The translations under genes and the position numbers were made by a program. DNA of 64,000 nucleotides, from assembly GCF_052065835.1 (NCBI RefSeq), contig NZ_JBQHTG010000003.1:124001-188000 (forward strand). Direction: 5' to 3'. Of this stretch, positions 42,765 to 51,989 are shown piece by piece (position 1 is the first letter of the stretch; each line of letters begins with the position of its first letter). A model generated the notes under the pieces. That model was not told the DNA's origin. It saw nothing but the letters and a program-made list of their open reading frames with translations, and ran no database searches. This DNA is from Laedolimicola sp934402125 (lineage in GTDB: Bacteria; Bacillota; Clostridia; Lachnospirales; Lachnospiraceae).

Positions 42765-42851
42765 TTGACACATTCTGCCTATGAAATAGAACATCTATAT
42801 ATAGTGAAAAAACTGGTTTAATCACTATATCTTGTATACTAATCATTGGAA
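42765..42851 (+). promoter_or_regulatory. Control region of the SPFH gene run
   Basis: In the 277-base gap 42701-42977 I see a TTGACA (42765-42770) with a weak TAGAAC 16 bases on, an inverted repeat ATATAGTG / CACTATAT (42799-42806, 42823-42830), and a second TATACT (42835-42840) directly followed by AATCATTGGAA (42841-42851). The last motif equals one arm of the inverted repeat at 36318-36361. Which promoter is used is open. Confidence 0.4.
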
Positions 42852-42977
42852 AGTTATCGAAATAGTCTGATATTCCAACCGCTCCCATATATTTTTTCTG
42901 TAAAAACTGATATGCTGATTTCAGGTAAAAAATAACAAAACCAGAAATATAGATGCAACAGGAAAGGAGATTTGTTT

Positions 42978-44357
42978 ATGGGACTGATTAAAGCTGGTAT
43001 GGGTGCATTGGGCGGAACACTTGCGGATCAATGGAAAGAGTTTTTCTATTGTGAAGCGCTGGGGAAAGACGTACTGGTAACGAAAGGCCAGAAGCGTATC
43101 ACGGGCCGGTCTTCCAATACGAAGGGAAATGACAACATCATTTCCAATGGAAGCGGTATCGCGGTAGCAGACGGACAGTGTATGCTGATCGTGGAACAGG
43201 GAAAAGTCGTAGAGGTCTGCGCGGAGCCTGGTGAGTTTACCTATGATACCTCTTCGGAGCCCAGTATTTTCGCCGGGAATCTGGGAGAGAGCATCCGCGA
43301 AACCTTCAAGGTAGTCGGAAAACGATTTACCTACGGCGGCGACACCGGAAAGGATCAGCGTGTCTACTATATTAATACCAAGGAGATGGGGGAAATCCTT
43401 TACGGAACCGCAACTCCGATTCCCTTCCGCGTGGTTGTAAATGAGGAGCTGGGATATAAGCTGTCCGTGGATCTCCGCTGCAATGGTAACTTTACATACC
43501 GGATCAGCGATCCGCTTCTGTTTTACACCAATGTCTGCGGCAACGTGGAAAACGATTATGAAAGCGCGGAAATCGCGCCCCGCTTAAAGGGAGAACTGAT
43601 GACGGCACTGCAGCCGGCACTGGCAACCCTTTCGGCGCAGAAGATTCAGTATTATGAGATTCCTGCTCATACGCTGGAGCTTTCCGACGCGCTGAATGAT
43701 GTTCTTTCTAAAACTTGGAAAGAAAAACGTGGTATCGAAGTATTTTCTTTCAACATTAATTCCTTAAGTATTCCGGACGATCAGCGCCTGAAGCTGACCG
43801 AGTGGGAAGAAAACGCGATGACTACCAATCCCAATACGGCGGCAGCCCGTCTGGTAGGCGGACAGATCGACGCTATGAAGGCGGCGGCAAACAACAACGC
43901 CGGAGCCATGACTGGATTTATGGGAATGGGAATGGCTATGAACGCAGGCGGAATGGGCGGCATGAACGCGCAGAACCTGTTCGCAATGGGCCAGCAGCAG
44001 AATCAGGCGGCGCAGCAGCAGGCAGCGGCACAGCAGCAGGCGGCAGCCCCCGGCGCTCCCCAGCCCGCGGCAGACAGCTGGAAGTGCCAGTGTGGAGCAA
44101 CGGCGACCGGAAAGTTCTGTCCGGAGTGCGGAGCGAAAAAGCCGGAGCCGAAGACAGCGACGGCGGGAAGATGGACCTGCTCCTGTGGGGCAACCGCAAC
44201 CGGAAAATTCTGTCCGGAGTGTGGCTCGCCGAAGCCGGCAGGAACACCGCTATATCGTTGTGACAAATGTGGCTGGGAGCCGGAGGATCCGACGCATCCG
44301 CCAAAATTCTGTCCGGAGTGCGGCGACCCGTTTGATGATGGAGATGTTACAAACTAA
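42978..44357 (+). CDS. SPFH-domain protein with C-terminal zinc ribbons (YdjI-like)
   Basis: The 459-residue protein has an SPFH (band-7, virion-core-like) domain (about 20-270), an Ala/Gly/Met/Gln-rich linker (about 285-360), and three C-terminal zinc ribbons: two near-identical CxCGATATGKFCPECG modules and one CDKCG...FCPECG. B. subtilis YdjI has the same SPFH family and lies with ydjG and ydjH. SPFH proteins mark membrane microdomains and recruit partners. The ATG at 42978 has AAAGGAG 8 bases upstream. First gene of a 12-gene co-directional run with gaps below 55 bases. Confidence 0.88.
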   Translation: MGLIKAGMGALGGTLADQWKEFFYCEALGKDVLVTKGQKRITGRSSNTKGNDNIISNGSGIAVADGQCMLIVEQGKVVEVCAEPGEFTYDTSSEPSIFAGNLGESIRETFKVVGKRFTYGGDTGKDQRVYYINTKEMGEILYGTATPIPFRVVVNEELGYKLSVDLRCNGNFTYRISDPLLFYTNVCGNVENDYESAEIAPRLKGELMTALQPALATLSAQKIQYYEIPAHTLELSDALNDVLSKTWKEKRGIEVFSFNINSLSIPDDQRLKLTEWEENAMTTNPNTAAARLVGGQIDAMKAAANNNAGAMTGFMGMGMAMNAGGMGGMNAQNLFAMGQQQNQAAQQQAAAQQQAAAPGAPQPAADSWKCQCGATATGKFCPECGAKKPEPKTATAGRWTCSCGATATGKFCPECGSPKPAGTPLYRCDKCGWEPEDPTHPPKFCPECGDPFDDGDVTN

Positions 44358-44389
44358 ACCGGAAGGACAACAGGAAAGGAGGTTTTTAT

Positions 44390-45319
44390 ATGGGATTTTT
44401 TGATAAAAAGTATTGCGATGTGTGTGGAGAGAAGATAGGGCTTCTTGGAAACCGCAAATTAGAGGATGGTAATCTTTGTAAGAATTGTGCAGCGAAGCTT
44501 TCCCCTTTCTTCTCTGAGAGAAAGTCTTCTACGGTGGAGGAGATCAAGCAGCAGCTGGCTTACCGGGAGGAGAACCGGCAGAAGCTGGCCAGCTTCCGGG
44601 CGACACACATTATGGGTGACCGGATGAAGGTTATGGTAGATGAGCTTGGCAAACGGTTTGTGGTTACTTCTTCCAATGATATCCTGAAGGACAATCCGGA
44701 TATTATCAATCTGTCCGATGTGATTTCCTGTAACCTGGATCTGGAAATGGACGATACGGAATTGATGCAGAAGGATGCCCAGGGAAAGGAAGTCAGCTAC
44801 AACCCGCCCAGATACTGCTATTCCTATAACTTCTTTATTGAGATTTCGGTGAACAATCCGTATTTCAATCAGATTCGTTTCCGTCTGAATTCCAGAGATA
44901 TCGAGATTGTGGACGAGATCTCCGGTATGGGGGCAGGCATTGGCAGAGTAGCGACCAGCCGCCGCCAGAGCATGGTGCATCCGGAATACAACATGGAATA
45001 CCGCAAATACCAGCAGATGGCGGACGAGATTGTGGCAGTTCTGTCTGGTCAGCCCACCGCAAGAGGGATTGCAGCCAATGTAATGAACAACATGGCTGAT
45101 GGCCAGGGCCTGGTAAATTCCATTGTAAACGGTATCGGCGCCGGAGCAGCCATGGCAGGCGGAATGCAGAACGGAAACATGACGCAGAACGGAAACATGA
45201 CGCAGAACGGAAATATGGCACAGGGCGGAAGCTGGGTTTGCTCCTGCGGTATGACAAACACCGGAAAGTTCTGCCAGAACTGCGGAGCTCCCAGGGACGG
45301 CAGAGGTATGATGCGTTAG
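44390..45319 (+). CDS. DUF4428 protein with C-terminal zinc ribbon
   Basis: The 309-residue protein opens with the DUF4428 zinc-binding motif (CDVCGEKIG...CKNC, residues about 8-33), continues with a beta-rich PH-like middle (about 65-220), then a short MTQNGN repeat and a final ribbon CSCGMTNTGKFCQNCG (about 284-299). That ribbon is the same module as in the SPFH protein just upstream, so the two probably share a partner or place. AAAGGAGG precedes the ATG. Confidence 0.8.
   Translation: MGFFDKKYCDVCGEKIGLLGNRKLEDGNLCKNCAAKLSPFFSERKSSTVEEIKQQLAYREENRQKLASFRATHIMGDRMKVMVDELGKRFVVTSSNDILKDNPDIINLSDVISCNLDLEMDDTELMQKDAQGKEVSYNPPRYCYSYNFFIEISVNNPYFNQIRFRLNSRDIEIVDEISGMGAGIGRVATSRRQSMVHPEYNMEYRKYQQMADEIVAVLSGQPTARGIAANVMNNMADGQGLVNSIVNGIGAGAAMAGGMQNGNMTQNGNMTQNGNMAQGGSWVCSCGMTNTGKFCQNCGAPRDGRGMMR
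45164..45214 (+). repeat. In-frame tandem repeat in the DUF4428 gene
   Basis: Unit of 18 bases encoding MTQNGN, two full copies plus one 15-base copy. It forms the flexible linker before the zinc ribbon and may vary in copy number between strains. Confidence 0.8.
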
Positions 45320-45370
45320 GTTATAGCTTATGGAAAGGGAAGGATTCTATTAGTAAAGGAGGCATGGAGA

Positions 45371-46534
45371 ATGAAAAAGAGAAAACTTATGGCAGCAATG
45401 CTGGCGGCAGTGCTGGCGCTTAGCCTGACGGCCTGCGGCGGAGAAAAGAAGCCGGCAGACACAACTGATACCACAGATACCTCGCAGACCGATACTTCAC
45501 AGACAGAAAAGGAGCAGCCGGAAGTGAAGCAGGAAGAAGCGGAGCCTGCGGAGGCTGAGAAGAAGATTCCGGAGAATGGTATTTTATTCCATTTGACAAA
45601 TCCGAAGATTCAGGCACAGGCAAGTTTCTATCTTCCAAAGTTTGACTCTGAATGGGAGGTTAAGCGTTTAAGTGATACGGATCCGGTGGGCGCAGAACAG
45701 AGATACCTGTATAAAGCAAAGATTTCGGATGAACGGTCAGCACACGTGGATGCACGCCTTACTGCCACAACAACGGAAAATCTTCCTGCAATCATGGAGA
45801 AAGGAGAGAAAGTGAAAGTGTCCGGTCATGATGCAGTGTATGAAGAGGACACTACTAGCTGGAAATACACCGTTGATATGGGACCTTATGCGGATGGAGT
45901 GGAAATGTATATGGATCTCAAATTCTATACCGGCAGTGAGGAGTTCAAGGATGTTAAAGAATTGGCAGAAACAAGAGATATGGTGATAGAAACTCTGTCT
46001 GCAACCACCGATTATGAGGGCAAGGAAGACAGAAGCGGCCGTCTCTATCAGGGCAGTGGCCTTTGTTCTCTTCCGATGACCTTTGAGTATAACGGTCAGG
46101 AAGTTGAAGTAAAGCAGGAACTAAGAAGAGCAAGTGTTTATGCGCTGGCGGCAGAAATACAGGAAGATGGCGATATTCCGCTGTGTATCACTGCAGAAAT
46201 CAACAATACCATAAAGGATTCTTATATGGAAGTAACGGAAAGCGATGGCTATGTAGACTGCACGATTGCAGGCTATCCTGGCAAGTTAAAACAGGTGGAA
46301 TATCCGGCTTATGTAGAGAACCATGTACGTCTGACGGTAAATGATGTTAATTATGCGATGTATGCATCTACTGCTGTGGACACGGATAAAATTACAGATG
46401 CAATCGCTTTGGCATCCGCAGCGAAGGCTTTTAAGGAGGATAAGGCTTCCCAGTACCAGAAGAGCTTAGATTTCCTGGAAGCTATGGTATCCGCAGCTGA
46501 ATTCAGAGATATTAGTGAAGACTGGCTTAAATAA
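45371..46534 (+). CDS. Lipoprotein of unknown function
   Basis: The 387-residue lipoprotein has lipobox LTAC (Cys near residue 22), a long acidic Thr/Gln/Glu linker (24-65) and two similar halves of mixed alpha/beta fold (about 70-210 and 215-380) that each contain a SPLIT-like pattern of strands and a final helix. I recognise no named domain. AAAGGAGG lies 8 bases before the ATG. Third gene of the SPFH run. Confidence 0.78.
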   Translation: MKKRKLMAAMLAAVLALSLTACGGEKKPADTTDTTDTSQTDTSQTEKEQPEVKQEEAEPAEAEKKIPENGILFHLTNPKIQAQASFYLPKFDSEWEVKRLSDTDPVGAEQRYLYKAKISDERSAHVDARLTATTTENLPAIMEKGEKVKVSGHDAVYEEDTTSWKYTVDMGPYADGVEMYMDLKFYTGSEEFKDVKELAETRDMVIETLSATTDYEGKEDRSGRLYQGSGLCSLPMTFEYNGQEVEVKQELRRASVYALAAEIQEDGDIPLCITAEINNTIKDSYMEVTESDGYVDCTIAGYPGKLKQVEYPAYVENHVRLTVNDVNYAMYASTAVDTDKITDAIALASAAKAFKEDKASQYQKSLDFLEAMVSAAEFRDISEDWLK

Positions 46535-46562
46535 GTAACGGCAGACAAAGGGGGATTGGAGC

Positions 46563-47045
46563 ATGAAGCAGCACAAGCGTTGGTTATATCTGCTCCTGAC
46601 CGGATGGATGCTCCTTGGAATTTCAGCCTGTGCTCAGAAGGAGTCTGTGACTCCTTCTGAGCCGGATCATATCATTCTGGATGATTATGAAATCCGGTAT
46701 AAGGGCTTTACTGTGATGTCGGATATCAACGAGAACCCGGCGTTGGTCATAAGCCTGGATTTTACAAATAATGGGAAAGAGGCGACGTCTTATCTCTGGG
46801 CGGTATCAGAAAAAGCGTTCCTGGATGGAATTGGTCTGGATGTGGCGACGGTATTTTCTGATACAGATTCCTATGATACGGTTACGAAAGCACAGCTGAC
46901 GGAGATTGTACCGGGAAAAACGATGGAAGTGAAATCGGCCTATGTTCTGCCGGACCGTGAGGACGAAACCGTAGAAGTGGAGTTTTCCCAGAATCTGGGA
47001 AAGAAAAAGGGCAAACTGAGCATTGATTTAACGGAAGCCTGGTAA
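46563..47045 (+). CDS. DUF5067-type lipoprotein
   Basis: The 160-residue lipoprotein (lipobox ISAC, Cys near residue 23) has an immunoglobulin-like beta domain whose pattern VISLDFTNNGKEATSYLWAV fits DUF5067, small extracellular proteins of Firmicutes. They are often encoded near surface and secretion genes; function is not known. Same operon, 28 bases after the previous gene. Confidence 0.75.
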   Translation: MKQHKRWLYLLLTGWMLLGISACAQKESVTPSEPDHIILDDYEIRYKGFTVMSDINENPALVISLDFTNNGKEATSYLWAVSEKAFLDGIGLDVATVFSDTDSYDTVTKAQLTEIVPGKTMEVKSAYVLPDREDETVEVEFSQNLGKKKGKLSIDLTEAW

Positions 47046-47062
47046 GGAAGGAGAACAGGAGT

Positions 47063-48160
47063 ATGGCTAATATTCAGGAATATAAATGTCCATGCTGCGG
47101 CGGAGCCATTGCCTTTGACAGCACCATTCAGAAGATGAAGTGTCCCTGCTGTGACACAGAATTTGAGATGGAAGCGCTGCAGGGGTATGATGAAGCCTTA
47201 AAGCAGCAGGAGCAGGGCGACGATATGACGTGGGATACCACGGCAGGAGGAGAATGGCAGGACGGAGAGGCAGGCGGACTGCGTACATACCAGTGTAAAT
47301 CCTGTGGCGGAGAGATCGTAGGAGACGAAAGCATGGCGGCGTCTTCCTGTCCGTACTGCGGAAATCCGATTGTACTGATGGGACAATTTGCAGGGGCACT
47401 CCGTCCGGATTATGTGATTCCGTTTAAGTTGGATAAAAAGGCGGCGAAGGCAGGCCTGATGAAGCACCTGAACGGAAAACGCCTGCTGCCGAAGATCTTT
47501 AAGGATCAGAACCATATTGACGAAATCAAGGGCGTATACGTACCCTTCTGGTTGTTTGACACCAGCGCAGACGCCAATATCAGCTATCGGGCGACAAAAC
47601 GGAGAACCTGGAGTGACAGCAGTTACAATTATACGGAGACACAGTATTTTATGCTGAGCCGGTGTGGAAGCATTGGGTTTGAACAGGTTCCGGTGGACGG
47701 CTCCACCAAGATGGAGGATGAACTGATGGAATCCATCGAGCCCTTTGATTTTCATGAGGCGGTTCCTTTCCAGACCGCGTATCTTGCCGGTTATATGGCG
47801 GATAAATACGATGTGTCCGCAGAGGAAAGCATCGAACGCGCCAATACCCGCATAAAAAAATCAACCGAGGATCATTTCCGCTCTACGGTAAAAGGGTATG
47901 ACAGCGTAAGCGTGGATCAGAGCAGTGTACAGCTTCATGGCGGAAGCGCCAAATACGCGTTGTATCCGGTGTGGCTCTTAAATACCACATGGAATGGAAA
48001 GCAGTACCGGTTTGCCATGAACGGGCAGAACGGAAAATTTGTCGGAGACCTTCCGGTGGATCAGGGGGCGGCAAGACGCTGGATGATTCTTACGACGGCA
48101 GCGGTCGCGGCCGGAGCCTATGGCATAAGCTGGCTGTTATGGCTGGCAGGTATTTTATAG
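47063..48160 (+). CDS. YdjG-like double zinc-ribbon membrane protein
   Basis: The 365-residue protein has two TFIIB-like zinc ribbons (CPCCGG...CPCC at about 9-32 and CKSCGG...CPYC at about 77-99), then the family segment with VIPFKLDKKAA and GVYVPFWLFD (near 150), and a single C-terminal membrane segment (about 340-365). It is a paralogue of the products at 8681 and 51990. The next gene encodes a TPM protein, repeating the ydjG-ydjH order. Confidence 0.82.
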   Translation: MANIQEYKCPCCGGAIAFDSTIQKMKCPCCDTEFEMEALQGYDEALKQQEQGDDMTWDTTAGGEWQDGEAGGLRTYQCKSCGGEIVGDESMAASSCPYCGNPIVLMGQFAGALRPDYVIPFKLDKKAAKAGLMKHLNGKRLLPKIFKDQNHIDEIKGVYVPFWLFDTSADANISYRATKRRTWSDSSYNYTETQYFMLSRCGSIGFEQVPVDGSTKMEDELMESIEPFDFHEAVPFQTAYLAGYMADKYDVSAEESIERANTRIKKSTEDHFRSTVKGYDSVSVDQSSVQLHGGSAKYALYPVWLLNTTWNGKQYRFAMNGQNGKFVGDLPVDQGAARRWMILTTAAVAAGAYGISWLLWLAGIL

Positions 48161-48177
48161 AAAGGGGAGTAGGACAG

Positions 48178-49002
48178 ATGAAAAGGATGCTGAAACAACT
48201 TACGGGTATGACGGCTGCCGTACTTCTGGCTGTATCGTCTTTCTCTATTGTGGCAATGGCTGCCGGAGGATTTGCCCGGGAATATGAACGATTGATGGAT
48301 ATGGCAGATCTGCTGACCGAAGAGGAAGAGGAGGAATTGATTGCCACACTGGACGAAATCAGTGAACGGCAGAACCTGGAGATTGTAGTGGTTACGGCGG
48401 AGAATCTGGAAGGCTACAGCGATGGCCAGGAGTATACCGACGATCTGTATGAATACTGTGATTTTGGATACGGGGACGGGAAAGACGGAATCATGCTGCT
48501 TCTGGATATGGACGGCCGGGGCTGGTATATTTCCACCCAGGGCTATGGAATCACAGCCTTTACAGACGCGGCCATTACATATCTGGGAAATGAAATGCAG
48601 GAGGATCTTTCCTCCGGAAATTACGCCTCCGCGTTCCGGACCTATGCGGCAGACTGTGATCAGTTGATTACGCAGGCCAGGGAAGGCAATCCGTTTTCCA
48701 AGAAGGATCTGCCCCATGCGCCGCTGTCGCCGCTGGTACTTCCGGTTTGCCTTGTAATCGGTCTGGCGGCAGGGTTTATTACCGTAAATTCCATGAAGGC
48801 GAAGCTGAAAACGGTACGCAGCCAGACGGCAGCGGCAGGCTATGTGAAAAAAGGAAGCATGCAGCTTACAGCCCAGCAGGATCTCTTCTTATACAACAAG
48901 ATTGATCGGGTGAAGAAAGAGGAAAAGAGCAGCTCTGGAGGCAGTACCACCCACAAATCTTCTTCCGGCACCACCCATGGAGGAGGCAGGGGAAAGTTTT
49001 AA
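48178..49002 (+). CDS. TPM-domain protein (YdjH/YgcG-like)
   Basis: The 274-residue protein has a signal/anchor (about 5-30), a TPM domain (about 38-160; MADLLTEEEEEELIATLDEI, NLEIVVVTAENLEG and DMDGRGWYISTQGYG), a membrane segment (about 183-203) and a basic tail ending in Ser/Gly-rich HGGGRGKF. TPM domains have been reported as acid phosphatases in plants and are linked to membrane repair and stress in bacteria. The ATG at 48178 has AAAGGGGAG upstream; the frame is open earlier inside the previous gene. Confidence 0.85.
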   Translation: MKRMLKQLTGMTAAVLLAVSSFSIVAMAAGGFAREYERLMDMADLLTEEEEEELIATLDEISERQNLEIVVVTAENLEGYSDGQEYTDDLYEYCDFGYGDGKDGIMLLLDMDGRGWYISTQGYGITAFTDAAITYLGNEMQEDLSSGNYASAFRTYAADCDQLITQAREGNPFSKKDLPHAPLSPLVLPVCLVIGLAAGFITVNSMKAKLKTVRSQTAAAGYVKKGSMQLTAQQDLFLYNKIDRVKKEEKSSSGGSTTHKSSSGTTHGGGRGKF

Positions 49003-49042
49003 AGGGCGTGGAACGGAAGAGGGGAAAGGAGGGAGCATGTGC

Positions 49043-50065
49043 ATGAAACGGAATGGAAAAAACAGGAAAATTCGGATGGGCGCGGTGGCGCTGCTGACGG
49101 TGGCAGTTCTGGCAGGCTGCGGTAAAAAGCCGGAGGCTGTGAAGGAAGAAATGGCGGAAAACATTGAGAAAAAAACAGAAGAAATTTCCGGAGAAGAAAT
49201 AACGGAACCTGCCGCGGAAGAGACTGCAGAGCTTCCGGATGCGGGTACGGCAGAATCAGACGGACTGGGATTTTGCCGGGTGCCGAACCGTTCGGCCTGG
49301 GACGGCACTTATTACCGGGAGGACGGAGCATACATCACCGTGTACGACACAGACGAGGACTATCTGTTTCTGTCCTATCCGGAGAGCTTCGATGAGCGTA
49401 TGGTAGATATTCTGCAGTTTACCGACGCCGGAAAAACACAGGCAGTTTCCGCAACCCAGGATATAACGGCAGTGTATGCGCTTTCGGGAGACGTTCTTTC
49501 CATAGATTTCGGTACGGCATATGTTCCCTATATGCAGGGAATATATTACAGAAAAAAAGACGCGTCCTGTTGGCGGACAGAGGCCGACGGAACAGAGCGG
49601 TATCTGGATGAAACCGGGAAAATTCTGCGGAACCATATGACGCCGGATGGCTGGTACGCAGACGGAGACGGAAGAAAACTGTGGGAGATAGGAATGCTGC
49701 AGATTACGCCGGGGCTTTATGAATCCATGCCGGCGTATTCCGAGAGAGAGGATTATGAAACCTGGAGCTTCAGTATGTATAGCGGAGCAGAGGATTCCGG
49801 ATTTTTCAACAGTCCGGACCAGCGGCTTGAGGTCGGAACCGTGGATTATACGGTATACGATCAGGAGATGAATCCCTATTACACAAAGGAAGCCATGTAT
49901 GTGTATAATTCTCCCGACGGCTATGTGATCGAGGACGTGTCCGGACAGGAATTTGCCTGGTTTTATCCTTCGATTCACTGGAACGATCTGATGATCCAGA
50001 TGTATGGGACAGAAGCCTATCATACGGTGCGCATGATAGAAAATTACGCAGATTATGGCGGCTGA
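49043..50065 (+). CDS. Lipoprotein of unknown function
   Basis: The 340-residue lipoprotein has lipobox LAGC (Cys near residue 26), an acidic Glu-rich linker (about 30-70) and a tryptophan/tyrosine-rich beta protein in two parts (about 80-190 and 215-340). The phrase RSAWDGTYYREDGAYITVYD resembles small beta-barrel modules seen in other clostridial lipoproteins. No named family. An ATG at 49037 is also possible (4 bases from AGGAGG); the one at 49043 is 10 bases away. Confidence 0.72.
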   Translation: MKRNGKNRKIRMGAVALLTVAVLAGCGKKPEAVKEEMAENIEKKTEEISGEEITEPAAEETAELPDAGTAESDGLGFCRVPNRSAWDGTYYREDGAYITVYDTDEDYLFLSYPESFDERMVDILQFTDAGKTQAVSATQDITAVYALSGDVLSIDFGTAYVPYMQGIYYRKKDASCWRTEADGTERYLDETGKILRNHMTPDGWYADGDGRKLWEIGMLQITPGLYESMPAYSEREDYETWSFSMYSGAEDSGFFNSPDQRLEVGTVDYTVYDQEMNPYYTKEAMYVYNSPDGYVIEDVSGQEFAWFYPSIHWNDLMIQMYGTEAYHTVRMIENYADYGG

Positions 50066-50118
50066 TTTGACAAAAGAGACAGTAAGTTCAGAATCCGGAG
50101 GCTGAGGAGGAGTGAAAA

Positions 50119-51447
50119 ATGGGAAAAAAAGGAAACCTTAGAAAAAAGAAAGGGATGCTTCTGGCAGAACTCCTGTTGCTCTGTGCATTCCTTACCGGCT
50201 GCAGCCTCCTGGATATTAAAGACGGCGGGCTGGGCATGACCAATCCGGATTATGTGGAGCCGGAGGACGACGGAACAAATGAAGATAAGCCGGAAATGGC
50301 GCAGTTTAAAAAGGATCCCGCAGCTTCCTGGCTGACAGAGTCAGGACGGCAGGCGCTGGCCGAAGAGCAGGAAAGTCTCAGGGATTACGGGGCGGTCTTA
50401 GGCGCTGCGTTTCTGGGGTATACGGCAGATTACAGCTTTCCGGGAAGACAGGAACAGAGAGAAGAGACGTATCCCTATCTGGCGGGAATTCCCTCAGATC
50501 GGATTGTAGAATACGTGGGAGCCGAGTGGTATGTGATTCTTCCGGCAGAGGAGGGCTGGAGCATTTCTGTGGAGTCCTGTAACTGGAATGAGGATTTTAC
50601 CGATTCCAGTGTGGGGGAGCTGCTTTGGGAGAGCACAGACGGACTTCCTTTGATTTTACGATGCAATCTCAGCGATATTTACTCCAATGTGCGGATCACT
50701 GCCCGAAAAGGAAGTCAGGAGGTTTCCTGGTATCCCTGTTATCTTGTTTTCGCGGGAGAGATCGAGCCGACGGAGGGAGTCATGCAGCTTTCACCGGGCT
50801 CCTACATGTCAGAGGAGGGATATCTTTACGGAATGGAAGGAAGCTGGTATTGCGATTCTGTGAAAACCGATGGAGGCGAACCTTATTTTTACAATGTTAC
50901 ATTCCTGACAGGCGAAGATGGCTTCCCGTCGAGTATACAGTATTATGGAGGTCTTTTGAAGGAAGGGTTGGAGGAGATCCGTTTTTTCTGGGATGGCTCT
51001 TATGCATATGGGGATACGCTTGGGGAATCGCTGGAATTCTGGCTGAATACACCGGATGGAATCCGAAACGGTACGATTTTGCTGAATCTGGAAGGAGACT
51101 GTCTGACCATTCAGGAAATGGAGGGGGACGCCTTTTTCCCATTTACAGGCGGGTCAGTGGAAACATTCTATCTGCGTCCCGTAGCGGCGTCCGGAGAGAG
51201 TTACGATGATTCCGGTAACGAGATAGAGTTACTGCTTGCGCAGCCAGAGGTTCAGGAAAAACTGGACCAGGGTATGGTAATCCGGGACGTGGATGGTATG
51301 GATACCATCCGGGGCGAGGCCTGTGTACTCTTTGCGCTGGGGACCGATCATCCGGACCAGTTTGTGGCGGAATATTATTATGCGGCGTCCTCTTCCGGGG
51401 CGGTTTACCGAATGGATTATCTGACCGGAGAATGGGAACCGATTTAA
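50119..51447 (+). CDS. Lipoprotein of unknown function
   Basis: The 442-residue lipoprotein has lipobox LTGC (Cys near residue 28), a proline/acid linker, and a long beta-rich body ending in GAVYRMDYLTGEWEPI. The pattern of aromatic pairs resembles the preceding lipoprotein, which suggests distant duplication. No named domain. Gap to the next gene is 13 bases. Confidence 0.75.
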   Translation: MGKKGNLRKKKGMLLAELLLLCAFLTGCSLLDIKDGGLGMTNPDYVEPEDDGTNEDKPEMAQFKKDPAASWLTESGRQALAEEQESLRDYGAVLGAAFLGYTADYSFPGRQEQREETYPYLAGIPSDRIVEYVGAEWYVILPAEEGWSISVESCNWNEDFTDSSVGELLWESTDGLPLILRCNLSDIYSNVRITARKGSQEVSWYPCYLVFAGEIEPTEGVMQLSPGSYMSEEGYLYGMEGSWYCDSVKTDGGEPYFYNVTFLTGEDGFPSSIQYYGGLLKEGLEEIRFFWDGSYAYGDTLGESLEFWLNTPDGIRNGTILLNLEGDCLTIQEMEGDAFFPFTGGSVETFYLRPVAASGESYDDSGNEIELLLAQPEVQEKLDQGMVIRDVDGMDTIRGEACVLFALGTDHPDQFVAEYYYAASSSGAVYRMDYLTGEWEPI

Positions 51448-51460
51448 AGGAGGGAACAGT

Positions 51461-51958
51461 ATGAGCGTAATTACATTAAACAAGCTTCCAAAAACATTGC
51501 AGGAATTACAGGAAATGCCAGAGGCGGGACTGTCCAATCCGGAGGAGGTGGCGGCCCTGACGGTAGCGGCGCTTGCCCTTTATCCTGAAAATCTGTCCGA
51601 GACAGAAAAAATGCTGGATTTTCTGCGCGGGCCAAGACCTCTGAACGGTATCGACAAACAGTTTTTAAGAGACCGGTTCCGTGGCAAGGAGTATCTGATG
51701 CGCTCTTATTTCTCCGGTTCTTCTCCGGATAATAATTATACGCCGGAGCAGCCCTACCGGATTTCTATATCAGAAAACCCCTACAGCCGGAGCCAGATAG
51801 GAGAGGGGTATCTGACCTTATATGTGGCCTGCAGCGGCGCAGACAGTCCAAGGCCGCTGAAGCTTCGGACAAAGCCGTCTACAGGACAGTGGTTTTTATG
51901 GGAACAGCAGCTTCTTAGTGGAATCCGGATACCGAAGGAGGCGGATCCCTGGGCATAG
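51461..51958 (+). CDS. DUF6935-like cytoplasmic protein
   Basis: The 165-residue soluble protein has no signal. It matches what I recall of the DUF6935 family: a VAALTVAALALYP helix (near residue 29), MLDFLRGPRPLNGIDKQFLRDRF (near 52), PYRISISENPYS and the ending RTKPSTGQWFLWEQ. These proteins accompany zinc-ribbon and SPFH genes in Clostridia, as here. Function unknown. Sits in mid-operon with AAAGGAGGG before the ATG. Confidence 0.72.
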   Translation: MSVITLNKLPKTLQELQEMPEAGLSNPEEVAALTVAALALYPENLSETEKMLDFLRGPRPLNGIDKQFLRDRFRGKEYLMRSYFSGSSPDNNYTPEQPYRISISENPYSRSQIGEGYLTLYVACSGADSPRPLKLRTKPSTGQWFLWEQQLLSGIRIPKEADPWA

Positions 51959-51989
51959 GGAGGAAAACCGTATCATAGGAGGATAGGGT

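Noticed and set aside
45164..45214. Repeat tract as CRISPR-like array
   Set aside because: Units are directly adjacent, in frame and encode a protein linker; there are no spacers.
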